Source of the DNA: Herbaspirillum sp. RTI4
Lineage (GTDB): Bacteria > Pseudomonadota > Gammaproteobacteria > Burkholderiales > Burkholderiaceae_D
DNA: 64,000 nt
Assembly: GCF_034313965.1 (NCBI RefSeq)
Contig: NZ_JAVIWQ010000002.1
Coordinates: forward strand, 3,844,001-3,908,000
Reading direction: 5' to 3'
In this document: piece after piece, positions 19,751 to 28,039 of the stretch
Position numbering within the stretch: the first letter of the stretch is position 1
Layout of the letters: each line of letters opens with the position of its first letter
The notes under the pieces: generated by a model
Told to the model about the DNA's origin: nothing
Database searches by the model: none
What the model saw: the letters and a program-made list of their open reading frames with translations, nothing else
Program-made: the position numbers and the translations under genes

Positions 19751-20317
19751 GACTCAGTATAAAGACATCCGCCAAGTGACTGACTGGAATTCTGCCATCG
19801 ACGAAACACGGGGCCACCCATCCATTGTCACAATGCGTCGCGCCACCCGCAAAAAACAGACAAGTACCAAAATCAGAATCTTCTTGCATCTTCATGCAAG
19901 GGCGCGTGCCTGAACGGCGAAGGATTTGTTTATTATTTGTTTCCAAAAGGAAATTTATATCTATTATCCCATCGGCTAACAGTTCGCCAGCCTGAATATT
20001 TACAACGGAGCGCCCCCCGCTTTCTCACAGGTGAGCAAGCCCTACGTCTCAGCAATATCAATGTCTGCGACTCAAGATATCAAAGACATCGAATACACCG
20101 CTAAAACGGAGCCAACCACTCGAACCGCAGACGCATTCCATAACCGTCAGAAACGATTGGAACGGGTAATTTCAACGAATGAGTCCATCATGATGCGAAA
20201 TAAAAAAATAGCATCTGGAAACAAATAATTTTTAACTAAAAAATACTAATTTATAAATAATTATAAAGATAATAATTTTTTATAATTTACATTTATTAAT
20301 CTTAATATATTTTAAAA
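19751..20317. other. AT-rich intergenic region before the FadL cluster
   Basis: These 567 bases separate ogt from the fadL-like gene and become strongly AT-rich after about 20220. The last 90 bases are nearly all A and T, a likely promoter zone for the downstream cluster and a good site for H-NS-like silencing (inference). One small open frame (20031-20228) is listed separately. Nothing else recognisable is present. Confidence 0.5.
20031..20228 (+). CDS. Possible small hypothetical protein (65 aa)
   Basis: An open frame starting at GTG encodes 65 polar residues beginning MSKPYVSAISMSATQDIKD. There is only a weak ribosome-binding site (ACAGG close to the start), no recognisable domain and no membrane segment. 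It lies in the leader region of the FadL/ketosynthase/kinase cluster. It may be a chance frame in intergenic DNA. Confidence 0.2.
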   Translation: MSKPYVSAISMSATQDIKDIEYTAKTEPTTRTADAFHNRQKRLERVISTNESIMMRNKKIASGNK

Positions 20318-21574
20318 ATGATGAAAATAATCCTTCTTTTAAAATCAATACACCTATTTCCCCTACTTATTTTTTACGTTACAGACGCTCGCGCAGCAGC
20401 GTTTTCCAGCCAAGCAACAAGTGCCTCCGCATTGGGAAATGCTTATGCCGGCTCAACCACTGGCACCCACGACAACTCGGACATGTACTTTAACCCGGCC
20501 ATATTGAGCCTTCACGACAGGCCCCAATTAACTCTGGGGGCCATACGGACTGATCACGTCATCGACGCCACAGTACACAGCACCACCATCAACGGCATCG
20601 CCCAAAACGGGGTATCGAAAGCTTCGCCCGGATACATTGGACTCATCCCTTATTACTCACTGTCATTACCCCTAAACGCCTACTGGTCAGTGGGTCTCAA
20701 TGTCAGCGCCCCCTTCTATCTGAACACCAAGTACGGCGCAGATTCGCTTGCGCGCTTTCATGCACTAGAAAGCCGGATTAGAAGTACTAACATTAATCCC
20801 ATGCTGTCCTACAAAATTAACGAACGGCTGGCAATCGGCGCCGGGCTACAACTGGAACGACTTGATATAGAGATGAGCCGCAATATAGCGCCTCATCTGG
20901 TATTCGGAAGGTACGGCGGCAGCCATACCGGCTATGGGCTCAACCTTGGCTTACTTGCGCAGATAACACCCGAACTCAAAGCGGGCCTGGCCTATCGCTC
21001 TGCCATCAAGCACCATTTGCTAGGCAATGTCGATCTGAAGACTGCGGCTGGCGGCAACCTGCCGTCCTATCAAGGCAAAGTCGAATTCACCATGCCTGAA
21101 ATGCTCGCACTAGGGATTGCCTGGCAAGTTCAAAAGAAAATGGAAGTAGCGATGGATATTCACTGGACCCGCTGGTCGCGTATCTCCGAATTTCTGATTG
21201 AGCGCATCGCCCCCCCACCTGGCAACACCAATCTGGCCGTCGCACTTCCCTTTCGCAACAGCCTGCTGACCGCCATCGGATTGAATTACCGACTCAATAA
21301 TAAATGGTTGTTGCAATCAGGTCTCTCCTATGAAAAAGACGCCATCACCAACCATTACAGAAACCCCAGATTTCCCGTAGGGGACAGATATGGGCTGAGC
21401 ATTGGGGCCCAATACTCACTGAATCAGAACACCCGCCTCATCCTGAGCTACGCAAGACAAATCATGAAAAACACTGTCAGTCACATCCCCGAATCAGCGA
21501 CAACGGCAAGTCTGCAAGCGGAATACAAACAAGCCGTCCATCTGATCGGAGCCGCCCTCAACCTCACTTGGTAA
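20318..21574 (+). CDS. FadL/OmpP1-family outer-membrane hydrophobic-compound channel
   Basis: The 418-residue protein has a signal peptide (hydrophobic stretch to about residue 26, ending DARA) and then the FadL hatch-like start AAFSSQATSASALGNAYAG with NPAILS. The remainder alternates short beta strands, fitting a 14-strand barrel, and ends in the aromatic residue Trp as outer-membrane proteins do. FadL channels bring long-chain fatty acids and other hydrophobic molecules into the cell. It is followed six bases later by a FabH-like ketosynthase, so they are probably cotranscribed. Transport of a fatty signal or its precursor is an attractive inference. Confidence 0.87.
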   Translation: MMKIILLLKSIHLFPLLIFYVTDARAAAFSSQATSASALGNAYAGSTTGTHDNSDMYFNPAILSLHDRPQLTLGAIRTDHVIDATVHSTTINGIAQNGVSKASPGYIGLIPYYSLSLPLNAYWSVGLNVSAPFYLNTKYGADSLARFHALESRIRSTNINPMLSYKINERLAIGAGLQLERLDIEMSRNIAPHLVFGRYGGSHTGYGLNLGLLAQITPELKAGLAYRSAIKHHLLGNVDLKTAAGGNLPSYQGKVEFTMPEMLALGIAWQVQKKMEVAMDIHWTRWSRISEFLIERIAPPPGNTNLAVALPFRNSLLTAIGLNYRLNNKWLLQSGLSYEKDAITNHYRNPRFPVGDRYGLSIGAQYSLNQNTRLILSYARQIMKNTVSHIPESATTASLQAEYKQAVHLIGAALNLTW

Positions 21575-21580
21575 ATCACT

Positions 21581-22624
21581 ATGAAAATCATCGGCATTGC
21601 CGCCACACTTCCCTCCCGCATTGTCAGCAATGAAGAAGTACTCGATTTAATTCAACACCATTCAAAAGATAGTTTTGATGGTGACCTGCCCAAAACCCTC
21701 AAAATCATCAATAAGGTATTCAAGAAATCTGGAATGGAATCACGGCACTGGCTGGCGCCGGGCGAACGTCCCATGGAAATGCTTCAGGAAGCCTTCGAGC
21801 GCGCACTGAGCGATGCCAATATCAAGAAAGAAGACATCGACTTACTGATTTACACCGGCGTCGGCCGGGGATTCATTGAGCCCGCGAACAGCTGTTTTAT
21901 CGCCAATGCACTGGGTTTGAAGTGCCGTAATTTTGATGTGCTTGAAGCCTGCATGGGTTGGGTAGCGAGCATGGATATTGTCAACGACAAAATGAAAGCA
22001 GGAGCAGCCCGCAACGCGGTGGTGGTCAACATGGAATTCAACATGATCGAAGGATCGCACATCTATCCAAAGAATTTTTCGCTGAAATCCGCGACCGAAT
22101 TGCCCTATAAATTTCCAAGTTATATGGTGGGGGATGCACTTACCGTCACCATATTAAGCAATGAAGACCCAAACAATTTTAAATTCACATTTGTAAGCCG
22201 CCCAGACTTATGCAATCTTTGCACCATTCCATTGCCTTGCTGGGAGTCATTCTGCAACCTGGAAAAACCCTTCTCGCTAACAAATCAAATTTATAACTTT
22301 AATTCGTATGGATATGAATTGCATGAAGAGGGAAGAAAAGAGATTATTAATGTGCTTAACAAACATGAAATGAAAAGTATGGATATTAAATATATATACA
22401 CACACACATCCTCGCCCACGAGATGGGAGCAGTATGGCCAAGTAGTTAATATAACTGATAAATTTTATCTAGTCGCACATAAAACAGGGAATATTGCCAG
22501 CGCTGCAATTCCATATGGGATTGCAGAATCGAAACAAAATAATGTCTTAAAACCTGGTGACAACTGCCTAGGGTGGAAAGGTAGCGCAGGAATGTCTTTT
22601 GCTGCGTTAACCTTCACGTTTTAA
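21581..22624 (+). CDS. 3-oxoacyl-ACP synthase III (FabH-like ketosynthase)
   Basis: This 347-residue protein is a thiolase-fold ketosynthase III. The catalytic triad is complete: Cys124 in VLEACMGWVAS, His275 in YIYTHTSSPT and Asn304 in TGNIASAAIP. It is divergent from housekeeping FabH, and the HQAN motif reads HTSS. The cluster lacks other fatty-acid synthesis genes. Ketosynthases of this type make signals such as photopyrones and dialkylresorcinols and take part in alkylquinolone synthesis in other bacteria. Placed between a FadL channel and a CqsS-like receptor kinase, it may make a diffusible signal; that role is inferred. GC content falls from about 50 % to about 30 % after roughly 22100. 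Confidence 0.85.
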   Translation: MKIIGIAATLPSRIVSNEEVLDLIQHHSKDSFDGDLPKTLKIINKVFKKSGMESRHWLAPGERPMEMLQEAFERALSDANIKKEDIDLLIYTGVGRGFIEPANSCFIANALGLKCRNFDVLEACMGWVASMDIVNDKMKAGAARNAVVVNMEFNMIEGSHIYPKNFSLKSATELPYKFPSYMVGDALTVTILSNEDPNNFKFTFVSRPDLCNLCTIPLPCWESFCNLEKPFSLTNQIYNFNSYGYELHEEGRKEIINVLNKHEMKSMDIKYIYTHTSSPTRWEQYGQVVNITDKFYLVAHKTGNIASAAIPYGIAESKQNNVLKPGDNCLGWKGSAGMSFAALTFTF

Positions 22625-22641
22625 AATGCATGCAATAAGAG

Positions 22642-25251
22642 ATGGGAAATACCATGATCAAACTAATAATTAATATTTATAATAAATTATCAAAAGAAAT
22701 TTTGTCTGAGTTGCAAATATCCGGACAAAATATTATTTATTTTGGATTAATAGGCGGAATTGGGCATCTTTTATATTGGATGATTTGGACAAAATTTATA
22801 CCGCAGTCGTATGAAAATTTTTGGCTAAGGCTATTGTGCGGAATGTCTTTACTTCCAATTATATTTCATAAGAAGATGCATTTATCAGAAAAATTAAAAT
22901 CAATATACTGGAATATTTCAATGACAATTAATTTGCCATTAATATTTACCTTTTTAATGTTGATGAATAATTTTAGTCCGGTGTATATTGTTTGCGAGAT
23001 AATGGCAATTTATTCTCTTATCATATTATTACAGGGAATTTCTTCTGTTATTTTATCTTTTATTATTGGAGCAACTCTCGGCAGTATTCTTTTCTCTTAT
23101 TTGTCACCGACCGGATTCGATTTCTTAAATTACAAAATACTTTTCGATTTTTTACCTTTAGCTTTTTTTGCCTTTTTTGCAGGTGGATTTTACAGTCGTT
23201 TAATCAGAGAAAGCCTCTCTCTGAATCAAATGACTGCCTCAACAAAAGAACGTGAAAAATGTTTACAAAGCCTGGCCGGTTCCATCGCCTATGAAATGCG
23301 CAATCCTCTTGGACAGATCAAACATAGCCTCGACACCATAGGCCATAATTTACCCATTCCGTCGACTGCCTCCGCGACGCAAATCATTCCATCAAGAAAT
23401 CTGCAAGAACTATACCAACATCATTCCCACGGACGGCTGGCTGTTATACGTGGCTTACAAGTGATCTCCATGATCCTCAATGAAATGCAATCGGGATCCC
23501 TTGCCGGCTTAAAATTCACCTACCTGTCGGCGGCCGGCTCCACTAAAAAAGCCATTGCCGAATATGGCTATGAAACGGAAGGAGAACGCGGCAAAATTGA
23601 TCTCAATATCATGCAGGATTTCACTTTCAGAGGAGATGAAACCAGTTACCTTTTCATTCTCTTCAATCTGATTAAGAACGCCCTGCATTTTTTTAAAAAA
23701 TATCCCAATGCTCGCATCATTATTACAGTCAACAGTCCCCATATCTACGTCCGCGATACCGGACCAGGCATTCCGCAATCCACACTTCCCTATTTATTCG
23801 ATGTTTTTTATAGCGCCGACAAATCAAGCGGTGGGACAAGTCTAGGGTTAGCCTACTGTCAGCGCATGATGCGCGCATTCAACGGATCGATTTCCTGCCA
23901 TTCGGTGCTAGGTGAATATACCGAATTCACGCTACAGTTTCCGCTCGTTCCACAAGCAGAACTGGAACACAAAAGACAGGAAATACTGAATCAAGCATTA
24001 CCTGTTTTTTCTGATAAACGGATTTTGCTGGTGGATGATGATGGCCTGGCCCGCATTGCCGTAAAAAAAATTCTGCAAAAATTAGGTGTCACCATTGATG
24101 AAGCCGCCGATGGGGCAAAAGCATTAGGAATGCTGCATCAGGATAGCTACGATCTGATCATCATGGATCTCAACATGCCTAAACTCGATGGTTATGCCTG
24201 CACTGAAAAAATCAGAAATGGTGCCGCACCCGGACACCAATTCGTCCCTATCGTCGCCTACACCACAGAGCCTGCGTATATGGCGGAGGTTAAAACCCAA
24301 AAAGTGGGGATGAACGGCTTCCTCAGCAAACCATGTAATGAGCTGGAGTTAATTCAAACCTTGCGGCAAGCTATCAAGCAATACCCTCGATTCCCTCACA
24401 CTGGTGGAAAAAATGCCCTGCTCATTGGGAAAACCGTCCTGGTTGCAGCCGACGAAGATGCCAAGCGTCGCATCATCAGGGCATACCTTAGAGAATGGGG
24501 CATCATTCCTCTGGAAGCAGAACACGGCATCGCAGTGATGCGGCAACTGAGATCGAATCCCGAATGTTCCCTGGTGCTGATGGATATGCTGATGCCTGAC
24601 ATGGATGGCTTGAAAACAACGCGGGCGATTCGAGCTAGCGACACCCAATTCCAGAATATCAAAATCATCACGGTATCCGACAAGGCCGATGAATCCAGGC
24701 ATGAAATCTTTGCTTCCGGCGCTACTGATTACCTGCTCAAACCAATAGACCCGACCGCATTGCATGCAAAATTACTTCAGCACCTGACAGGCGTACCCTG
24801 CTCCGAGTCCGACAGCAGCATTCCCTCATCACACAGACTACAAGGAATCGACAGCATCGAATCTGAGGCCGCCACGCCGACCGAATCACCCCTGTTTGAT
24901 TTCGCGCAGCTGGAATACATTACTCAAACAGGCGTGCTGAAAGATGCGCTGCCAAGCCTGCGCCTACAGTGGAGCGACTGGCTAGATGTACTGACGCTGA
25001 GCGTCAATAACCACGACCTCGCACATTTGAAAAATGCACTGCATTACTTTAAGGGGAGCAGCAGCACGGTAGGCTCCCATGCCTTTTATTCTTACATTAT
25101 TAAAATTTCAAACCAGACGCTGGGCGACAAGTGGCCAACCGAGGAAAACTGGTTGGCAAATTTCATCTATCTCCATGGGCGCACCGTGGAAGGCCTCGCC
25201 AAGCATCTCGAAGAATACGATCACTTTGCAACAACGCCAGCGCACGCCTGA
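22642..25251 (+). CDS. CqsS-like hybrid histidine kinase with Tyr in place of the phospho-acceptor His
   Basis: An 869-residue hybrid sensor kinase. Residues 30-190 form about six membrane helices with the segments IPQSYENFWLRL and LPLIFTFLMLMN, which closely resemble the sensor domain of Vibrio CqsS. The dimerisation domain reads SIAYEMRNPLGQ; Tyr217 (codon TAT at 23290) stands where CqsS has its phosphorylated His. The ATPase domain keeps the N box (FNLIKNALHFF), VRDTGPGIP and TSLGLAYC. Two receiver domains follow (IIMDLNMPKLDG and VLMDMLMPDMDG), then an Hpt domain with His801 in LHYFKGSS. Start codons at 22642 and 22654 are both possible. It likely shares an operon with the ketosynthase. 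Confidence 0.88.
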   Translation: MGNTMIKLIINIYNKLSKEILSELQISGQNIIYFGLIGGIGHLLYWMIWTKFIPQSYENFWLRLLCGMSLLPIIFHKKMHLSEKLKSIYWNISMTINLPLIFTFLMLMNNFSPVYIVCEIMAIYSLIILLQGISSVILSFIIGATLGSILFSYLSPTGFDFLNYKILFDFLPLAFFAFFAGGFYSRLIRESLSLNQMTASTKEREKCLQSLAGSIAYEMRNPLGQIKHSLDTIGHNLPIPSTASATQIIPSRNLQELYQHHSHGRLAVIRGLQVISMILNEMQSGSLAGLKFTYLSAAGSTKKAIAEYGYETEGERGKIDLNIMQDFTFRGDETSYLFILFNLIKNALHFFKKYPNARIIITVNSPHIYVRDTGPGIPQSTLPYLFDVFYSADKSSGGTSLGLAYCQRMMRAFNGSISCHSVLGEYTEFTLQFPLVPQAELEHKRQEILNQALPVFSDKRILLVDDDGLARIAVKKILQKLGVTIDEAADGAKALGMLHQDSYDLIIMDLNMPKLDGYACTEKIRNGAAPGHQFVPIVAYTTEPAYMAEVKTQKVGMNGFLSKPCNELELIQTLRQAIKQYPRFPHTGGKNALLIGKTVLVAADEDAKRRIIRAYLREWGIIPLEAEHGIAVMRQLRSNPECSLVLMDMLMPDMDGLKTTRAIRASDTQFQNIKIITVSDKADESRHEIFASGATDYLLKPIDPTALHAKLLQHLTGVPCSESDSSIPSSHRLQGIDSIESEAATPTESPLFDFAQLEYITQTGVLKDALPSLRLQWSDWLDVLTLSVNNHDLAHLKNALHYFKGSSSTVGSHAFYSYIIKISNQTLGDKWPTEENWLANFIYLHGRTVEGLAKHLEEYDHFATTPAHA

Positions 25252-25679
25252 CTTCTGCTCTCAAGTTATTGAGGCCGCGAAGGAAATTACAAATCCTCTG
25301 AAACAACACCCCTCACATCCCCTCGTTAAAATCCACAACAAGATCAACAACATCGCCGCTTCAATCGCTGTTGGCGCGTCACACACCCTCGCAGTATTCA
25401 GTACAAGCACCCTTTGTTTTTTTCACCCCTGAAACGGCGCATTGACATGCATCAGACGCAAGCAGGATCGCTGCCATCGATATCGAAAGACGCGCATTCT
25501 CATGCCATCCCTCGCCCTTTTTAAATCCTGCGTCTGATCATCACACCCGCCAGATAATCAACGCTCTCTTACCCGACAGACATAAAAAAAGCCTGTCCGA
25601 TACAAGAAAGGACAGGCCAGATTACAAGGGGATTGCGGATACCGTAGGCAGCGCAAGCACCCTTCGCAGATCAATATAT
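25252..25679. other. Intergenic region between the kinase and dctM (convergent)
   Basis: These 428 bases lie between two converging genes. Apart from the dctM terminator at 25584-25617, listed separately, I see no gene or repeat. The stretch just after the kinase stop codon remains open in another frame but reads as out-of-frame coding sequence. Confidence 0.5.
25584..25617 (-). terminator. Rho-independent terminator of the dct operon
   Basis: On the minus strand an 8-bp stem, GCCTGTCC (25610-25617 side) with GGACAGGC (25591-25598 side), is followed by seven T residues. It lies about 60 bases after the dctM stop codon. Confidence 0.88.
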
Positions 25680-27164
25680 TTATTTCAGCAAATGCGGCAA
25701 CCAGAGCGAAATTTGCGGGATGTAGGTAATCATGATCAGGAATACGATCATCGTCCCCAGCCACGGCAACACCGCCACCGTCAGCTCTGAAATTCCCATC
25801 TTGGTCACCCCCGAAGCCACATACAAATTCAAACCAACCGGAGGATGGCACAGGCCCACTTCCATGTTGACCATCATCAGCACACCAAAGTGAATCGGAT
25901 CGATACCCAGCTTGATCGCCACTGGGTACAGGATCGGTGCCAGCACCAAAACGATGGACGACGGCTCCATCACGTTACCGGCGACCAGCAACAGAATATT
26001 GACCACTGCCAGGAAGGCAATCTGTCCCAAACCTTGCGAAGTAATCCAGTCGGCCATCACTTGCGGAATATTTTCGCTGGTCATCAGGAAAGAGAACAGC
26101 ACCGCATTGGTAATGATGTACAGCAGCATGGCGCTCATCGCTGCCGAATCCAGCAAAACCTTAGGAATGCGCTTGAATGGCAATTCCTTGTAGACGAAGA
26201 CCACCACCACGAAGGCATACACCGCCGCCGTCGCCGCCGCCTCGGTCGGCGTAAATACGCCGGAATAAATACCACCGATCACCAGCACGATCAGCAACAG
26301 ACCCCAGATGCTGTCCCAGTAAGCCTTCCATACTGCCAGCGATTCAAACTTCAAACCAAAATGTTTGCGTTTGGCAATCTGATAAACCACCGGCAACCAG
26401 ACCATGAAGCAACTGACCACCGCCAGAAACATACTGCCGGAAGCGCGCTGCAACAGCCAGACAAACGGAATCGGCGGAACGAAGGTGATAAACAAACTGA
26501 AAAACACACCATAAAACGCGCTGCAGGTTTGGTGACTGAACGGCCGACCTGGAAACAATTGCACGCGCGGATAATCATTCTTACGCGCCAGCCACCAGGT
26601 AGTCAGTCCCAACATCAGCGCCAGCATGATGCCCGGCACGATACCGGCGATGAACATATCGCTGACAGAATTGTTGGTCGATACCGAATACAGCACCATC
26701 ACGATCGACGGCGGCACCAGAATACCGAGCGCGCCGGAAGTCGTAATCACCCCTGCGCCGAAACGCTTGGGAAAACCGGCCTTCACCATTTCAGGAAGAA
26801 TGATGGAACCAATCGCCACCACGGTCGCGACGGACGATCCCGAAATCGCGGCAAACAAAGTACACGCCAACACACCGGCTAAGGCCAGACCACCGTAAAA
26901 ATGGCCCACGATGGCAACGGTGAAATTGATCATGCGTTTGGCTACCCCACCCTGCGTCAGGAAATTCCCCGCCAGAATGAAGAAGGGAATTGCCATGATC
27001 CCGAAGTTTTCGATACCCGTGAACAGCTTCAGCGCTACCGACTCAATCGGCACCGTCGTCAGCGTAAACAGGAAGGTCAGAACTGTCAGGCCGAGCGAGA
27101 TGGAAACCGGCATGCCGGTCAGCATCAGGACAATCAGCAAGACGAAAATAATGGCTGCATTCAT
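25680..27164 (-). CDS. dctM: TRAP transporter large permease DctM (extended)
   Basis: DctM is the ion-coupled channel subunit of TRAP transporters for C4-dicarboxylates and related acids. The 494-residue protein has the signatures MAIPFFILAGNFL, SGSSVATVVAIGS, ALGILVPPSIVMVLY and IYSGVFTPTEAAATAA. It is about 65 residues longer than the usual 425-430. The extra part lies around residues 205-275 in the central region and contains two added hydrophobic stretches (GVFFSLFITFVPPIPFVWLL and MFLAVVSCFMVWLPVVY). Its ATG overlaps the dctQ stop by 4 bases. Substrate is inferred from neighbours. Confidence 0.93.
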   Translation of the reverse strand: MNAAIIFVLLIVLMLTGMPVSISLGLTVLTFLFTLTTVPIESVALKLFTGIENFGIMAIPFFILAGNFLTQGGVAKRMINFTVAIVGHFYGGLALAGVLACTLFAAISGSSVATVVAIGSIILPEMVKAGFPKRFGAGVITTSGALGILVPPSIVMVLYSVSTNNSVSDMFIAGIVPGIMLALMLGLTTWWLARKNDYPRVQLFPGRPFSHQTCSAFYGVFFSLFITFVPPIPFVWLLQRASGSMFLAVVSCFMVWLPVVYQIAKRKHFGLKFESLAVWKAYWDSIWGLLLIVLVIGGIYSGVFTPTEAAATAAVYAFVVVVFVYKELPFKRIPKVLLDSAAMSAMLLYIITNAVLFSFLMTSENIPQVMADWITSQGLGQIAFLAVVNILLLVAGNVMEPSSIVLVLAPILYPVAIKLGIDPIHFGVLMMVNMEVGLCHPPVGLNLYVASGVTKMGISELTVAVLPWLGTMIVFLIMITYIPQISLWLPHLLK

Positions 27165-27757
27165 GAATGTGCTCCCTTGTTCTTAGCGTCAACTTCAGCG
27201 GCGATTTGATTCAGATCGATAGGGTCAATACCATCGACCTGCGTGTGATCACGGTGCGGCAATTCGCCGGTACGCCAGAACGACACCACCACCTGCACAA
27301 AGCGGTAACACATCAGATACGAGCCGAGCGGCACGCACAGATAAACGATCCACATCGGGATCTCCATCTCTTCCGACGTTTGCTCGGTATGCGCCATCTG
27401 CCACACAAAACTCGCGCCCAGAGTACCGACAACGCTGGTGAAAATCACCCCCCCCAGCAAACCAGCCAAAATCAGCTTGCGCCGATTGGCAGGGCCGAGC
27501 CGGTTAACCAGCACATCGACGCCGACGTGGGTACCCGCACGCACGCCATACGCTGCGCCGAACTTGGCCATCCAGACGAACATGAAGATGCACGCCTCTT
27601 GCGCCCAGCTCATGTTGATCGTCGAGGTGAAGTCCTGAAATGCAGGAACGCCGGAAGCGAAGCGATGCACCACTGACAGAAAAATAATGAAGGTGGCCGT
27701 CGCAATCAGCGTTGCGATGATCCATTCTTCGAGATGATCGAGAAATTTATTAAACAT
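27161..27757 (-). CDS. dctQ: TRAP transporter small permease DctQ
   Basis: The 198-residue protein has four membrane helices and the family pattern SWAQEACIFMFVWMAKFGAAYGVRAGTHVGVDVLV (cited in part: SWAQEACIFMFVWMAKFG and RAGTHVGVDVLV). DctQ bridges the periplasmic binding protein and DctM. A hydrophilic tail of about 35 residues follows the last helix. It is translationally coupled to dctM and separated from dctP by 282 bases that hold a short tandem repeat. Confidence 0.93.
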   Translation of the reverse strand: MFNKFLDHLEEWIIATLIATATFIIFLSVVHRFASGVPAFQDFTSTINMSWAQEACIFMFVWMAKFGAAYGVRAGTHVGVDVLVNRLGPANRRKLILAGLLGGVIFTSVVGTLGASFVWQMAHTEQTSEEMEIPMWIVYLCVPLGSYLMCYRFVQVVVSFWRTGELPHRDHTQVDGIDPIDLNQIAAEVDAKNKGAHS

Positions 27758-27944
27758 GGAATGATCCGTTCAGGATGGAAATGCCTGCTTTGAAAAAACG
27801 TATTTCGTCTAAGAAAATGTGTTTTTAAAGATGCTGTCGTTACAAGTCGTTTTTAATTATTTTTCAGGAAGCTCTGAATCGGCAGGGCAATCAGAGCAAG
27901 AGGAAGTCAAGAAGCAGAGCCGCTAAGAAAACACGCCTTACCTC

Positions 27945-28014
27945 TTGACCTTGTAACCCTGACCTCGTAACCCTGACCTTCTAACCCTGGCCCTGCAACC
28001 CTGGCATTGCACCG
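27945..28014. repeat. 14-bp tandem repeat, five degenerate copies
   Basis: Five adjoining 14-base units start at 27945, 27959, 27973, 27987 and 28001, with the consensus CTGACCTTGTAACC. The copies differ by one to several bases. They occupy the space between dctP and dctQ on the transcript side, just after the dctP stop codon. No strong hairpin terminator is seen there. Confidence 0.8.
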
Positions 28015-28039
28015 CCCGGTCGCTTAATCCGCGAGACCT

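Noticed and set aside
25079..25432. A 117-codon frame after the kinase
   Set aside because: It begins inside the kinase gene in another frame and its continuation has no coding features.
25845..26882. A 345-codon plus-strand frame opposite dctM
   Set aside because: It has the same His/Gln/Arg-rich antisense composition. dctM on the other strand has all family signatures and a coupled start.
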